Positions 16,701 to 23,922 of a stretch of DNA of 48,753 nt are shown here, piece after piece. The translations under genes and the position numbers were made by a program. The notes beneath the pieces are model-generated. The model saw only the letters and a list, made by a program, of their open reading frames with translations, had not been told where the DNA came from and ran no database searches. Source of the DNA: Actinomycetota bacterium (GTDB lineage Bacteria; Actinomycetota; Thermoleophilia; Gaiellales; Gaiellaceae). The stretch covers positions 10,117-58,869 of the forward strand of contig VAWW01000046.1 in assembly GCA_005884575.1 (NCBI GenBank), read 5' to 3'. The first letter of the stretch is position 1. Every line of letters starts with the position of its first letter.

Positions 16701-17097
16701 CGTCCATCCGCTCGAGCTGCTGCGGCCGCACCTGCCAACCGGGACGCTGACGAGCGACGAGCTCGCGGTGCAGCCACACGGCTCGCGGGTGGCGTTCGCC
16801 GGGATGGTCGTCGCGCGCCAGCGTCCGGCGACCGCGAACGGCGTCGTCTTCATGCTGCTCGAGGACGAGCTCGGCCAGGTGAATCTGATCGTCGCGCCGC
16901 CGGTGTACGACCGCTTCCGCGCCGCCGTCCGCGGTGAGCCGCTCCTCCACGTACGCGGCAAGTACGAACACTACGATCGGAACCGGAACGTGGTCGTCCG
17001 CGAGCTGCGGAGTCTCGGCGAGCTCGCCCGCCGCGTCGCGGGCGGGGCGGATGTGCACGGATCGCTGCCCGGCGCGCACCACTTCGGCCACCGGTGA
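13789..17097 (+). CDS. dnaE2: Error-prone DNA polymerase III alpha-like subunit DnaE2
   Basis: A 1102-residue C-family polymerase. N-terminal PHP domain (YVELHAHSAYSFLDGTSHPE, ALTDHDGVCGSLEFA), then palm (RGRGSSVGSLVCYLTG, catalytic aspartates in PDIDLDFP at about residue 427), fingers with LPRHISQHPGGMV and RPGPIQGKAVHPYI, helix-hairpin-helix region, and a C-terminal OB fold (VAFAGMVVARQRPAT). The length and the PHP start fit DnaE2 rather than the replicative DnaE1, as does linkage to imuB. It carries out mutagenic lesion bypass. I see no LexA box directly upstream, and the opposing bicupin gene separates it from the SOS promoter of imuB. Confidence 0.93.
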   Translation: MSEQFGAHVHPDTPHRKRRKDRPDPTACRPSSTGYVELHAHSAYSFLDGTSHPEELAAQAAELGYTALALTDHDGVCGSLEFAHAAKHFGVRPITGAEVTLADGSHVTLLVETPKGYANLCRLLTAAHGDTRPLGRESQPPLEPRLEQALLEELNEGLVCLSGCARDGLALRNPNAAARLADVFGRDRFYVELQRPYERGDARRRMLLRDLAETLKVPTVATGDVHAHHPRRAALQDVLVAIRCRSSLDGCERERRGNHEAVLLPPAEAAGRFPDDANAVARTLDLADRLRFDLTQELGYRYPDFSEGRDPAIVQLRRVCEQAFRDRYENRHRREAQQRLEDELQLIDYLGLAGFFLLHWEVLEVARECANEVRGPGSMRHVLPPGRGRGSSVGSLVCYLTGLSHVDPVKNDLSLGRFLNRELATVPDIDLDFPRDIREKLIVAVTEKYGREHAALVASFATYRSRGAIRDVGKALGLPFAELERLARVSDGWNAKRVAEELSLLPDVERKLLSPRWRAFGELCTEIAGLPRHISQHPGGMVISSRPLVELVPVQPCAMAGRQMVQWDKDSCSDAGFLKIDLLGLGMLSAVEECIDEIARTSGETIDLSRIPFDDPAVYDEIQRADTIGDFQIESRAQMQSLLRTRPENLDDLTVQVALVRPGPIQGKAVHPYIDHRQRKREDPDFEPPVDHELLRDCLRSTLGVVVFQDQVLDVAMALAGFSIGEAEGLRRAMSRKRSHAALEAYRGRFVEGALANGVSEETANLVYDKLVGFSGFGFPKSHAAAFGLLAYQSAWLRHHHAAEFLAALLNAQPMGFYPPASLVRDAQRRGVETLAPDVNDSAARCLVEDGRVRIGLSFISGVAEADAKAIVEERERNGPYTSIRDLVQRTALDMKTLIESGACDGFGLERRELLWQLGLVPRSKSVPGSGGEERQLALPLDPTTKTPELPEPTVWERMLADYRTTSLSVGVHPLELLRPHLPTGTLTSDELAVQPHGSRVAFAGMVVARQRPATANGVVFMLLEDELGQVNLIVAPPVYDRFRAAVRGEPLLHVRGKYEHYDRNRNVVVRELRSLGELARRVAGGADVHGSLPGAHHFGHR

Positions 17098-17118
17098 CGC
17101 CGGCACGTCCGCGGCGCC

Positions 17119-18228
17119 GTGGACACTCCAATGGACATGAAGCTCCGCTCGGCACTCGGCCGCATGCGGCGCCGCTTCGACGCCACCGTGATCAGCTGGA
17201 TCGCGCAGGCGGCGATCGCCGGCGGCGTCGCGTGGGAGCTCGCGATCCGGATTCCCGGCCACGGTCAGCCGTTTTTCGCGCCGATCGCCGCGGTGATCTC
17301 GCTCGGCGCCGAGCGCGGCCGCCGCGGCAGGCAGGCGTTCGAGATGATGATCGGGGTCGGGATCGGGATCCTGATCGGCGCGAGCATCGTCGCCCTCGTC
17401 GGTGCGGGTGGCTGGCAGATCATCGTCGCCGTCGCCGCGGCATTCACGCTCGGGACCGCGCTCGACGGGCGGCCTATGACGATCGGCGAATCGGCGGTCT
17501 CGGCCGTCCTGATCGTCGGGCTTCACCGTGTGGGGTCGGCCTTCGCGTACAACCGGCTGATCGACGCACTCATCGGCGGCGGCCTCGCGATCGTCACGGC
17601 GCAGCTGCTGTTTCCGATCGATCCGATCGACCTCGTCCGCAAGGAGTCGCAGCGGCTGCGGTCGAATCTCGCGTCGACGCTCGAGCAGGTCGCCACCGCT
17701 CTGCGCGACCGCGACCGGGCTCGCGCCGAGGCCGCGCTGCGCCAGGTCGACGCGATCGACGAGCGGCGGCTCCACGAGGCGCTCGACCTCGCCCGCGACG
17801 TCGCCCGGCGCGCCCCGCGGCGGCGGGCCGCCGTCCGGCGGCTCGAGCCGCTCGGCGATCTCGTCAGCTCGCTCGACGCCGCGGTCGGCGACACGCGCGC
17901 GCTCGTCACCGGTGCGCTACGAGCGATCAGCTCGGTCGAGGCGCTCCCGCGCGATGCGGTGGCCGCCGTCGCCCTCCTTGCCGCAGCGATCCGGACAACC
18001 GACCCCGCGATCGCGCGTGCGTCGACGGAAAGGGCGTCGGAGATTGCCCGGCCGCTCGAGGCCTCCGACTCGCTCGGCCTCGGCGTGCTGGCGCATGCGG
18101 TCGCCTCGATCGCAGACGACGTGCTCGGGGTGGCGCGGGCGCGCGAGGAGGCGAACCGTGTCATCGGAACCCCGAAGCGCCGGATTCGCTTCCTGGCGCG
18201 ACCCGCATCTGAAGAGGAATCGCCGTGA
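17119..18228 (+). CDS. FUSC-like / aromatic acid exporter family membrane protein
   Basis: A 369-residue protein. The first ~160 residues hold four to five membrane spans (AQAAIAGGVAWELAI, PFFAPIAAVISLGAERG, MMIGVGIGILIGASIVALVG, GGGLAIVTAQLLFP). The remaining ~200 residues are cytoplasmic and helical, rich in Arg, Ala and Leu. This is the FUSC/aromatic acid exporter layout, half of a typical dimeric efflux pump. The substrate is unknown. GTG 17119 is taken, with ATG 17131 and 17137 as alternatives. The frame after the stop stays open for 36 more codons to 18339. Confidence 0.8.
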   Translation: MDTPMDMKLRSALGRMRRRFDATVISWIAQAAIAGGVAWELAIRIPGHGQPFFAPIAAVISLGAERGRRGRQAFEMMIGVGIGILIGASIVALVGAGGWQIIVAVAAAFTLGTALDGRPMTIGESAVSAVLIVGLHRVGSAFAYNRLIDALIGGGLAIVTAQLLFPIDPIDLVRKESQRLRSNLASTLEQVATALRDRDRARAEAALRQVDAIDERRLHEALDLARDVARRAPRRRAAVRRLEPLGDLVSSLDAAVGDTRALVTGALRAISSVEALPRDAVAAVALLAAAIRTTDPAIARASTERASEIARPLEASDSLGLGVLAHAVASIADDVLGVARAREEANRVIGTPKRRIRFLARPASEEESP

Positions 18229-18339
18229 CTCATCATTCCGGCCATCGCCGACCGCCCCCTCGACATCGGCGCCGCTTCGACCGCGGACGACCTCGAGGAA
18301 AGCGCTACCGCCCGCGAGGCCGCGCGCGACCGGGAATGA
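18229..18339 (+). other. In-frame, coding-like extension after the FUSC-family stop
   Basis: After TGA 18226-18228 the same frame continues without a stop to TGA 18337-18339 (36 codons, mostly G or C at third positions), ending against the convergent GH15 gene. There is no start codon for a separate gene. It may be a remnant of a longer C-terminus, or only a chance product of high GC content. Confidence 0.25.
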
Positions 18340-20041
18340 TCAGGCGGCAACCTCCCGCATACTCGGCAGACCGCTCAGCACGAACGCGGTGTTGACGAGC
18401 GCGAGGTGCGTGAACGCCTGCGGGAAGTTGCCGAGCTGGCGGCGTGCAACCGTGTCGTATTCCTCCGACAGGAGGCCGACGTCGTTGCGCAGGTCGAGCA
18501 GCCGCTCGAAGAGCTCCTTCGCCTCGCTCGTCTTTCCCTGCATGGCGAGCACGTCGGCGAGCCAGAACGAACAGGGAAGGAAGACGCCCTCGTCGCCGGG
18601 AAGGCCGTCCGCGCTCTTCTCCGGGATGTAACGCAGGACGAGTCCGTCGCGCATCAGCTCGCGTCGGATGGCGTCGACCGTCGAGACGAAGCGGGGATCG
18701 TCGGCCGGGAGGAAGCCGACGAGCGGCATGAGCAGGACACTCGCGTCGAGCGCGTCCGATCCGTAGGACTGCGCGAACGCCTGCTTCTCCTCGTTCCATG
18801 CTCGTTCGAGCACCCCTGCGTGGATCTCGTCCCGTATCGCCACCCAGCGTTCACGCGGCCCCGAGCGTCCGAACTCGTCGATGCAGCGGACACCACGGTC
18901 GAAGGCGACCCACGCCATCATCTTGGAGTGCGTGAAGTGGCGCTTCGGGCCGCGTACCTCCCAGATCCCCGCGTCCTCCAGTCGCCAGCCGACCTCGAGC
19001 CACTCGAACAGCTTGCGCATCAGCGCCCAGATGGCGTCGTTGGGCGGCGCCCCGTGTGCGCGCGTCTGGTAGAGGGCGTCGATTACCTCGCCGTACACGT
19101 CGAGCTGGAGTTGCTCGGAGGCCGCGTTACCGACGCGTACTGGCTGAGAGTTCTCGTAGCCGGGCAGCCACTCGAGCACGCGCTCGTCGAGCCGCCGCTC
19201 GCCGCCGAGTCCGTACATGATCTGGATGTCCGCCGGATCGCCGGCCACGGCGCGGAGGAGCCAATCGCGCCAGCGGTCCGCCTCGTCCTTGTAGCCGGCA
19301 GTGAGCATCGCGAGCAGCGTCAGCGTCGCGTCGCGCAGCCAGCAGAACGGCGACGAGCCCGCCCGTCGGCGCGTAGGTGAGTGCCTTCAGGACGAGTAGC
19401 GACTGATGGATCTCGTCGTGGTAGGCGCCTACGTGGTCGCATTTGTGAGCCCAGCTGTGCCAGTACTCCTCGGTGTCGCGGAGCGCCTGCTCGGCGTCGA
19501 CCGCGTCCGGCACGTCCTCGTGCGACGGGTACCACGTGAGGACGAACGGAACACGGTCGCCCGGCTGCAGCGTGAACTCGCCGAGGGTCGTCATGTTCTC
19601 GCCGCGCACGTCGACGGGCGTGCGGAGGCAGAGCGCGTCCGGGCCCGCGATAGCGACGCGAGTGCCGTCTTCGATCCGCCTCACCCACGGGACGATGTGA
19701 CCGTAGTCGAAGCGCATGATCAACTCGCTTCGCATTGCCACCGTACCGCTCACGCCCTCGGCGATGCGCACGATGTCCGGTGCCTTGCCGCGGGGCGGCA
19801 TGAAGTCGATCATGCGGACGACGCCGTCGGAGGTCGTGAACAGCGACTCGAGGATCAGCGTGTCGTGGCGGTAGCGGCGCTCGACCTTCTCGATCCAGGC
19901 CTTCGGCGAGCCGAGCAGTGCTGCGAAACAGGCACCGGAGTCGAAGCGGGGGAAGCACGCCCAGTCGATCGAGCCCTTGTCGTGAACGAGCGCGGCGGTC
20001 TGTAGGTCTCCGATCAGTGCATAGTTCTCGATGTACGACAT
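18340..20041 (-). pseudogene. GH15 glucoamylase/trehalase-like gene with internal deletion and frameshift
   Basis: The N-terminal part (20041 to 19349, 231 codons) starts IENYALIGDLQTAALVHDKG and ends APTGGLVA. The C-terminal part (19347 to 18340) starts FCWLRDATLTLLAML and holds the GH15 (alpha/alpha)6 barrel landmarks IMYGLGGERRL, RHFTHSKMMAWVAFDRG and FLPCSFWLADVLA. At the junction the family normally has about 19 residues including GGxRNWDYR, part of the substrate site. These are missing and one extra base shifts the frame. These enzymes release glucose from alpha-glucans or trehalose. The gene is downstream of a glycosyltransferase and a small unknown gene on the same strand. It may be truly inactive or an assembly error. 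Confidence 0.75.
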
Positions 20042-20044
20042 CGG

Positions 20045-20356
20045 TTACCGGTTCTCCAGCTCGAGGGCGAACGGCGGCCAGCGTTTCAGGACGGCGCGGT
20101 TGAACGCAAGGGTGTAGGTCTCGGCGGCATCCTCGTCCAGGCGCGCCGCGAAGTGGTCGCGGAGATCGGCGAGCACCTCGGTCGCCGTCTCCACGAGGTC
20201 CGAGTAGTCGCCAAACCGCTCCTCGGCCTCGTCCCGCTCGGCCCGGTCGTACGCGCGCTCGGCCGCCTGGACGTCGCGGATCAGGCCGCCGTGCTCGTCG
20301 GCGAAGAGCGCAAGCTGCCGCTCGATCACGTCGCGGTACGGCTTGCGGAAGATCAC
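20045..20356 (-). CDS. Small acidic helical protein of unknown function
   Basis: A 103-residue protein starting at GTG 20356, overlapping the stop of the GT4 gene (GTGA), and ending 3 bp before the GH15 start. It is likely all-helical: FRKPYRDVIERQLALFADEH, then ERAYDRAERDEAEERFGDYS and LADLRDHFAARLDEDAAETY. I do not recognise the family. The tight packing between a glycosyltransferase and a GH15 gene suggests a shared operon, not a known function. Confidence 0.65.
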   Translation of the reverse strand: MIFRKPYRDVIERQLALFADEHGGLIRDVQAAERAYDRAERDEAEERFGDYSDLVETATEVLADLRDHFAARLDEDAAETYTLAFNRAVLKRWPPFALELENR

Positions 20357-21408
20357 GCGATCTCTCGGTACACGGCCAGGTGCGCGCGGGCGGCTCCGTC
20401 CCACGTGAGCTGCTCGCGGGCGCGGCGCGCGCCGGCACGCGCGGCCTCGAGCGCATCCGGGTCGTCGAGGAGCTCGCGGGCCGCTGCGGCGAGGGCCTCC
20501 ACGTCTCCCGGTGGAACGACACGGCCCGCGCCGAAGCGGCGAATCGGCTCGGCGACGCCGCCGACGTCGTAGGCGACCGCGGGGACGCCCGCGCCGAGCG
20601 CACGTAGGAGAGACCCGCTCTGGTCGAGCTCCGGCCGGTAGGGGAAGAGCGCGACGGTCGCGTCCCCGAAGGCGCGGTCGACCTCGCGCTGCGGGAGGTA
20701 TCCGAGACGCCAGTCGACATCGAGTCCGTTGGCGAGCGCGCAATACCGGTCGACCGGCTCGAGCGGGTCGCCTGCGACGACGAGCCTCGCGCCGTCGACC
20801 TCCTTCGCCGCCGCGATTGCGTCGCCGAGGCCCTTGTACGGGCGGATGACGCCGAAGCAGAGCAGCGTGCGCCCGTCGTCGCTTCGTGCCGGATCACTCG
20901 GAAAGACCGGGTGCGGGATCACGCGCAGCCGCTCCTCCGGCACGATCTCCGCAAGCGTCTCGCGGCCGCGCTCACTGTGCACGACGATCCGGTCGAAGCG
21001 GGCGAGCAGCCGGTGCCAGAGCTCCCGCTTCGCGGCGGTGCGCCGCGGCAGCAGGTCGTGCGCCGTGAAGACCGACGGCTTCCCGAGGCGTAGGAAGCGC
21101 GCGTCGAGCTCGGGCGCGGCGAGCCACTGGAGATGGAGGACGTCCGCGGGGCGGCGGGCGAGCCGGACGAGGCCGGGGACGTGCTCGGCCGCCTTCAGCG
21201 GCAACCGCAGCCGGGACCGTCCGAAGAGTCGCGAGGAGATCGGGTAGAAGAGCTCGCTCCGCTCGTATCCCGCGGGAGCCGGCGCTTCGCCGAAGCGGAA
21301 ACGCGACGTCACGAGCTCCACGTCGGCTCCCGCCCGCGCGAGCGCCGCCGCGAGCTCGTGGTCGTAGGCCGGCGTGAAAGCGGGTGGATCGGCGAGGACG
21401 ACGCGCAC
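20353..21408 (-). CDS. Glycosyltransferase family 4 protein
   Basis: A 351-residue GT-B enzyme. The N-terminal Rossmann half starts MRVVLADPPAFTPAYDHELAAAL. The C-terminal half has LLCFGVIRPYKGLGDAI, ALFPYRPELDQSGSLLRAL and PAVAYDVGGVAEPI, where Glu and Asp/Asn-type residues bind the nucleotide-sugar. It transfers a sugar from a nucleotide-sugar, probably to a lipid, glycan or small molecule at the cytoplasmic face. GTG 21408 has no ribosome-binding site but a TAGCCT hexamer ends 6 nt upstream. It is divergent from the gene at 21427. Confidence 0.88.
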   Translation of the reverse strand: MRVVLADPPAFTPAYDHELAAALARAGADVELVTSRFRFGEAPAPAGYERSELFYPISSRLFGRSRLRLPLKAAEHVPGLVRLARRPADVLHLQWLAAPELDARFLRLGKPSVFTAHDLLPRRTAAKRELWHRLLARFDRIVVHSERGRETLAEIVPEERLRVIPHPVFPSDPARSDDGRTLLCFGVIRPYKGLGDAIAAAKEVDGARLVVAGDPLEPVDRYCALANGLDVDWRLGYLPQREVDRAFGDATVALFPYRPELDQSGSLLRALGAGVPAVAYDVGGVAEPIRRFGAGRVVPPGDVEALAAAARELLDDPDALEAARAGARRAREQLTWDGAARAHLAVYREIA

Positions 21409-21426
21409 GTTCGTAGGCTACGTCGC
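21409..21426. promoter_or_regulatory. Candidate symmetric bidirectional -10 element (GT4/EEP gene)
   Basis: The 18-bp spacer between two divergent GTG starts has TAGGCTA at 21414-21420. On + TAGGCT ends 7 nt before GTG 21427. On - TAGCCT ends 6 nt before GTG 21408. The spacer has no room for a ribosome-binding site. Confidence 0.5.
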
Positions 21427-22131
21427 GTGGCGGTCCTCGTCCGCACGTGGAACGTCTTCCACGGCAACGCCGTCCCGCCCGAGCGCAGGGCGTTCCTCGA
21501 GGAGATGGTGCACCTCGTGACGGCCGACCGGCCCGGGATCGTCTGCCTGCAGGAGGTGCCGGCCTGGGCGCTGAAGCGGCTGGCCGGGTGGAGCGGGATG
21601 ACGGCCATTGGTGCGCTTGCAGCGCGGCCGCGTCTCCTGAGCGCCGAGCTCGGGCGCCTCGTGACGGAGCTCCACCACGGACTGCTCCGCTCGGCGTTCA
21701 CGGGCCAGGCGAACGCGATCCTGCTCGCGCCCGACCTCCGCGTGCTGGCTCGCGCCGAGCATCGTCTCGACCGGCCCGGCGAGGGCGAGCGGCGCGTCTG
21801 CGAGATCGTTCGCGTCGAGGGACTCGGCCGCGTCGCGAACTTCCACGCGACCGGGGAGCACGCCGACGAGCAGTTCCTCCGTGCGGTCGAGCTCGCCGAC
21901 ACCGACGCCGAGCCGGTGATCCTCTGCGGCGACGCGAACGCCGTGCCCGGCGAGGGCCGAACGTACGACGTGCTGCGCGAGCGCGGCTACTCCGATCCGG
22001 CTCCGGGGATCGACCAGATCCTCGTGCGCGGACTCCCGGCGTCGCCGCCGTTCGTCTGGCCCGAGGAGCGCCGGCGCGTCGGTGGCCGCCTCCTCTCGGA
22101 CCACGCGCCGGTAGAACTCCGCGTCGGATGA
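21427..22131 (+). CDS. Endonuclease/exonuclease/phosphatase-family protein
   Basis: A 234-residue protein of the EEP superfamily. Motifs in order: VLVRTWNVFHGN (metal-site Asn), IVCLQEVPAWALKRL (metal-binding Glu), VANFHATGEH, VILCGDANAVPGEG (Asp/Asn pair) and LLSDHAPVELRVG (catalytic Asp-His). These enzymes cleave phosphodiester or phosphomonoester bonds in nucleic acids or signalling molecules, with Mg. GTG 21427 is chosen because it immediately precedes the conserved fold. The next gene starts in an ATGA overlap. Confidence 0.85.
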   Translation: MAVLVRTWNVFHGNAVPPERRAFLEEMVHLVTADRPGIVCLQEVPAWALKRLAGWSGMTAIGALAARPRLLSAELGRLVTELHHGLLRSAFTGQANAILLAPDLRVLARAEHRLDRPGEGERRVCEIVRVEGLGRVANFHATGEHADEQFLRAVELADTDAEPVILCGDANAVPGEGRTYDVLRERGYSDPAPGIDQILVRGLPASPPFVWPEERRRVGGRLLSDHAPVELRVG

Positions 22132-23222
22132 CCTTCGAAGAGCTTCGTGCGCAGTTCCCGGTGCTCGAGCGGATCGCGTACCTGAACGCGGGCTCGATGG
22201 GGCCGCTCATGCGCGCGACCGGCGAGGCGATGATCGAGCGGACGCGCCGCGATGTCGAAGACGGACGTGGCGGGAAGCCGTACTTCGACGAGGTCTTGCG
22301 TCTGCGCGCCGAGGTGCGGTCGCGGATTGCGGCGCTGCTCGGCGTGACAGAGGAGAACGTCGCGCTGACGGCGTCGACGACCGACAGCTGCAACGTCGTC
22401 CTTGCAGGCTTCGGGCTCCGGCCCGAGGACGAGGTCGTCACGACGGACTCGGAGCATCCGGGGCTGCTGTTGCCGCTGAACGTCTCCGGCGCAAGGGTCG
22501 TCGTCGCGCCGACGACCGGCCGGCCGTCGCGCGAGGCGCTCGAGACGATCCTGTCGGCCGTGACGCCGCGGACGCGGCTTCTCGCGTTGTCGCACGTTGC
22601 ATATACGACCGGCCATGTGCTGCCGGTGCACGAGCTGAAGGCGGAGACGGGACTGCCCGTGCTCGTCGACGGCGCCCAGTCGGTCGGGGCGATTCCCGTC
22701 GAGGCGCGAGAGATCGACTTCTACACGGTCTCGTGCCAGAAGTGGCTGTGCGGCCCGGAGCCGATCGGCGCGCTCTACGTGCGTGAGCCGGATGCGCTGC
22801 GTATCGCGGCGCCGAGCTACTTCTCGCAGGCGTCGATGGAAAAGGACGGGCGGTTCGAGCCGAAGCCGGATGCGTCGCGCTTTGACTCGGGCTGGGTCGG
22901 AGTACCGGCACTCGCGGGACTCGTCGCCGCGCTCGACGCGGCACCGGACTGGCGCTACGAGCGGAGCGCCGAAGCAGCGTCGCGCTGCCGCGATGCGCTC
23001 GCCGCTGCCGGCTTCGAGGTCGTCACCGAGCCGGGCCACGCGGCGCTCGTCTCGTTCGTGCCGCACGGCGATCCCGCCGAGACGGTCGCGCGGCTGTACG
23101 AGGAGGGCGTCGTGATCCGCGACCTTCCCGGCACCGGCTGGTGCCGCGTCTCGTGCGGCTGGTGGACGAGCGACGGGGACATCGAACGTCTCGTCGCTGC
23201 GCTTGCGAAGGCTGTGGACTAG
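22128..23222 (+). CDS. Class V aminotransferase (cysteine desulfurase-like)
   Basis: A 364-residue PLP enzyme. Landmarks: LNAGSMGPLMRAT, LTASTTDSCNVVLAG, VTTDSEHPGLLLPL, LLALSHVAYTTGHVLPV, VLVDGAQSVGAIPV, and SCQKWLCGPEPIGALYV with the PLP-binding Lys. It is closest in type to the SufS/CsdA/isopenicillin-N-epimerase branch, but no catalytic Cys loop is evident, so the substrate is uncertain. ATG 22128 overlaps the upstream TGA. It converges with the HD gene across 116 bp (23223-23338) with no clear terminator. Confidence 0.88.
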   Translation: MTFEELRAQFPVLERIAYLNAGSMGPLMRATGEAMIERTRRDVEDGRGGKPYFDEVLRLRAEVRSRIAALLGVTEENVALTASTTDSCNVVLAGFGLRPEDEVVTTDSEHPGLLLPLNVSGARVVVAPTTGRPSREALETILSAVTPRTRLLALSHVAYTTGHVLPVHELKAETGLPVLVDGAQSVGAIPVEAREIDFYTVSCQKWLCGPEPIGALYVREPDALRIAAPSYFSQASMEKDGRFEPKPDASRFDSGWVGVPALAGLVAALDAAPDWRYERSAEAASRCRDALAAAGFEVVTEPGHAALVSFVPHGDPAETVARLYEEGVVIRDLPGTGWCRVSCGWWTSDGDIERLVAALAKAVD

Positions 23223-23338
23223 AAGTCACACTTTCGGCACGAAGGACATCTGGCGAGTGGGTACCGAACCGGGTTACGCTCGGCGTGAGCAGGGGGGTCG
23301 GGACCCGAGTTAACTCGCGCGTACTTAATACGGCCGCG

Positions 23339-23899
23339 TTACCCCGGCAGGCCGAGATCCTTCGCGATCGGCTGGAGGGCCGCAACGACGTTGCGGATGT
23401 GCTGGTCGAGCTCGACTCCGAGCTCCTCGGCGCCGCGATAGACCTCGTCCCGGTGCACGCCCGCCGCGAACGAGGGCTGCTTCAACTTCTTCTTGACCGA
23501 CTTCGGCTCGAGCCCCTCCAGTCCGTTCGGTCGAACGAGCGCGCACGCGTGGACGAACCCGCTCAGCTCGTCGCAGGCGAAGAGCGCACGCTTCAAAGGC
23601 GTGTCGCGCGGCATCGACAGGTGCTCGGCGTGCGAGAGGACGGTCTCGATCACCTCCTCGGGGTATCCCTCCTCGCGCAGGATCGGCGCGCCGTCCTGCG
23701 GATGCTTGTCGAGCGTGGGATGGATCTCGTAGTCGAAGTCGTGGAGCAGCGCCGCGACGCGCCAGAGCTCCTCGTCCTCGCCGAACCGCGGCGCGTATGA
23801 CGCCGTCGACGCCTCGACGGCGAGCGCATGCCGCAGCAATGACTCGCTCTTCGTGTACCTCTTCAGCGTTTCCCATGCCTGATCGCGTGTCTTCGCCAT
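23339..23899 (-). CDS. HD-domain phosphohydrolase family protein
   Basis: A 186-residue protein with the HD superfamily pattern: RHALAVE (first His), AALLHDFDYEIHP (His-Asp), LSHAEHLS and LKRALFACDELSGFV (distal Asp). The C-terminal third is basic (KSVKKKLKQ). HD enzymes are metal-dependent phosphohydrolases, often acting on nucleotides, and the substrate is unknown. It is divergent from murA across 23 bp with a shared symmetric -10 candidate. Confidence 0.85.
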   Translation of the reverse strand: MAKTRDQAWETLKRYTKSESLLRHALAVEASTASYAPRFGEDEELWRVAALLHDFDYEIHPTLDKHPQDGAPILREEGYPEEVIETVLSHAEHLSMPRDTPLKRALFACDELSGFVHACALVRPNGLEGLEPKSVKKKLKQPSFAAGVHRDEVYRGAEELGVELDQHIRNVVAALQPIAKDLGLPG

Positions 23900-23922
23900 G
23901 TGGCTGGCTAGGATAGCCCGTC
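23900..23922. promoter_or_regulatory. Candidate symmetric bidirectional -10 element (HD gene/murA)
   Basis: TAGGATA at 23909-23915 reads TAGGAT on +, ending 8 nt before ATG 23923, and TATCCT on -, ending 10 nt before ATG 23899. Spacing on the minus side is a little long for a leaderless mRNA. No ribosome-binding site is present on either side. Confidence 0.42.
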
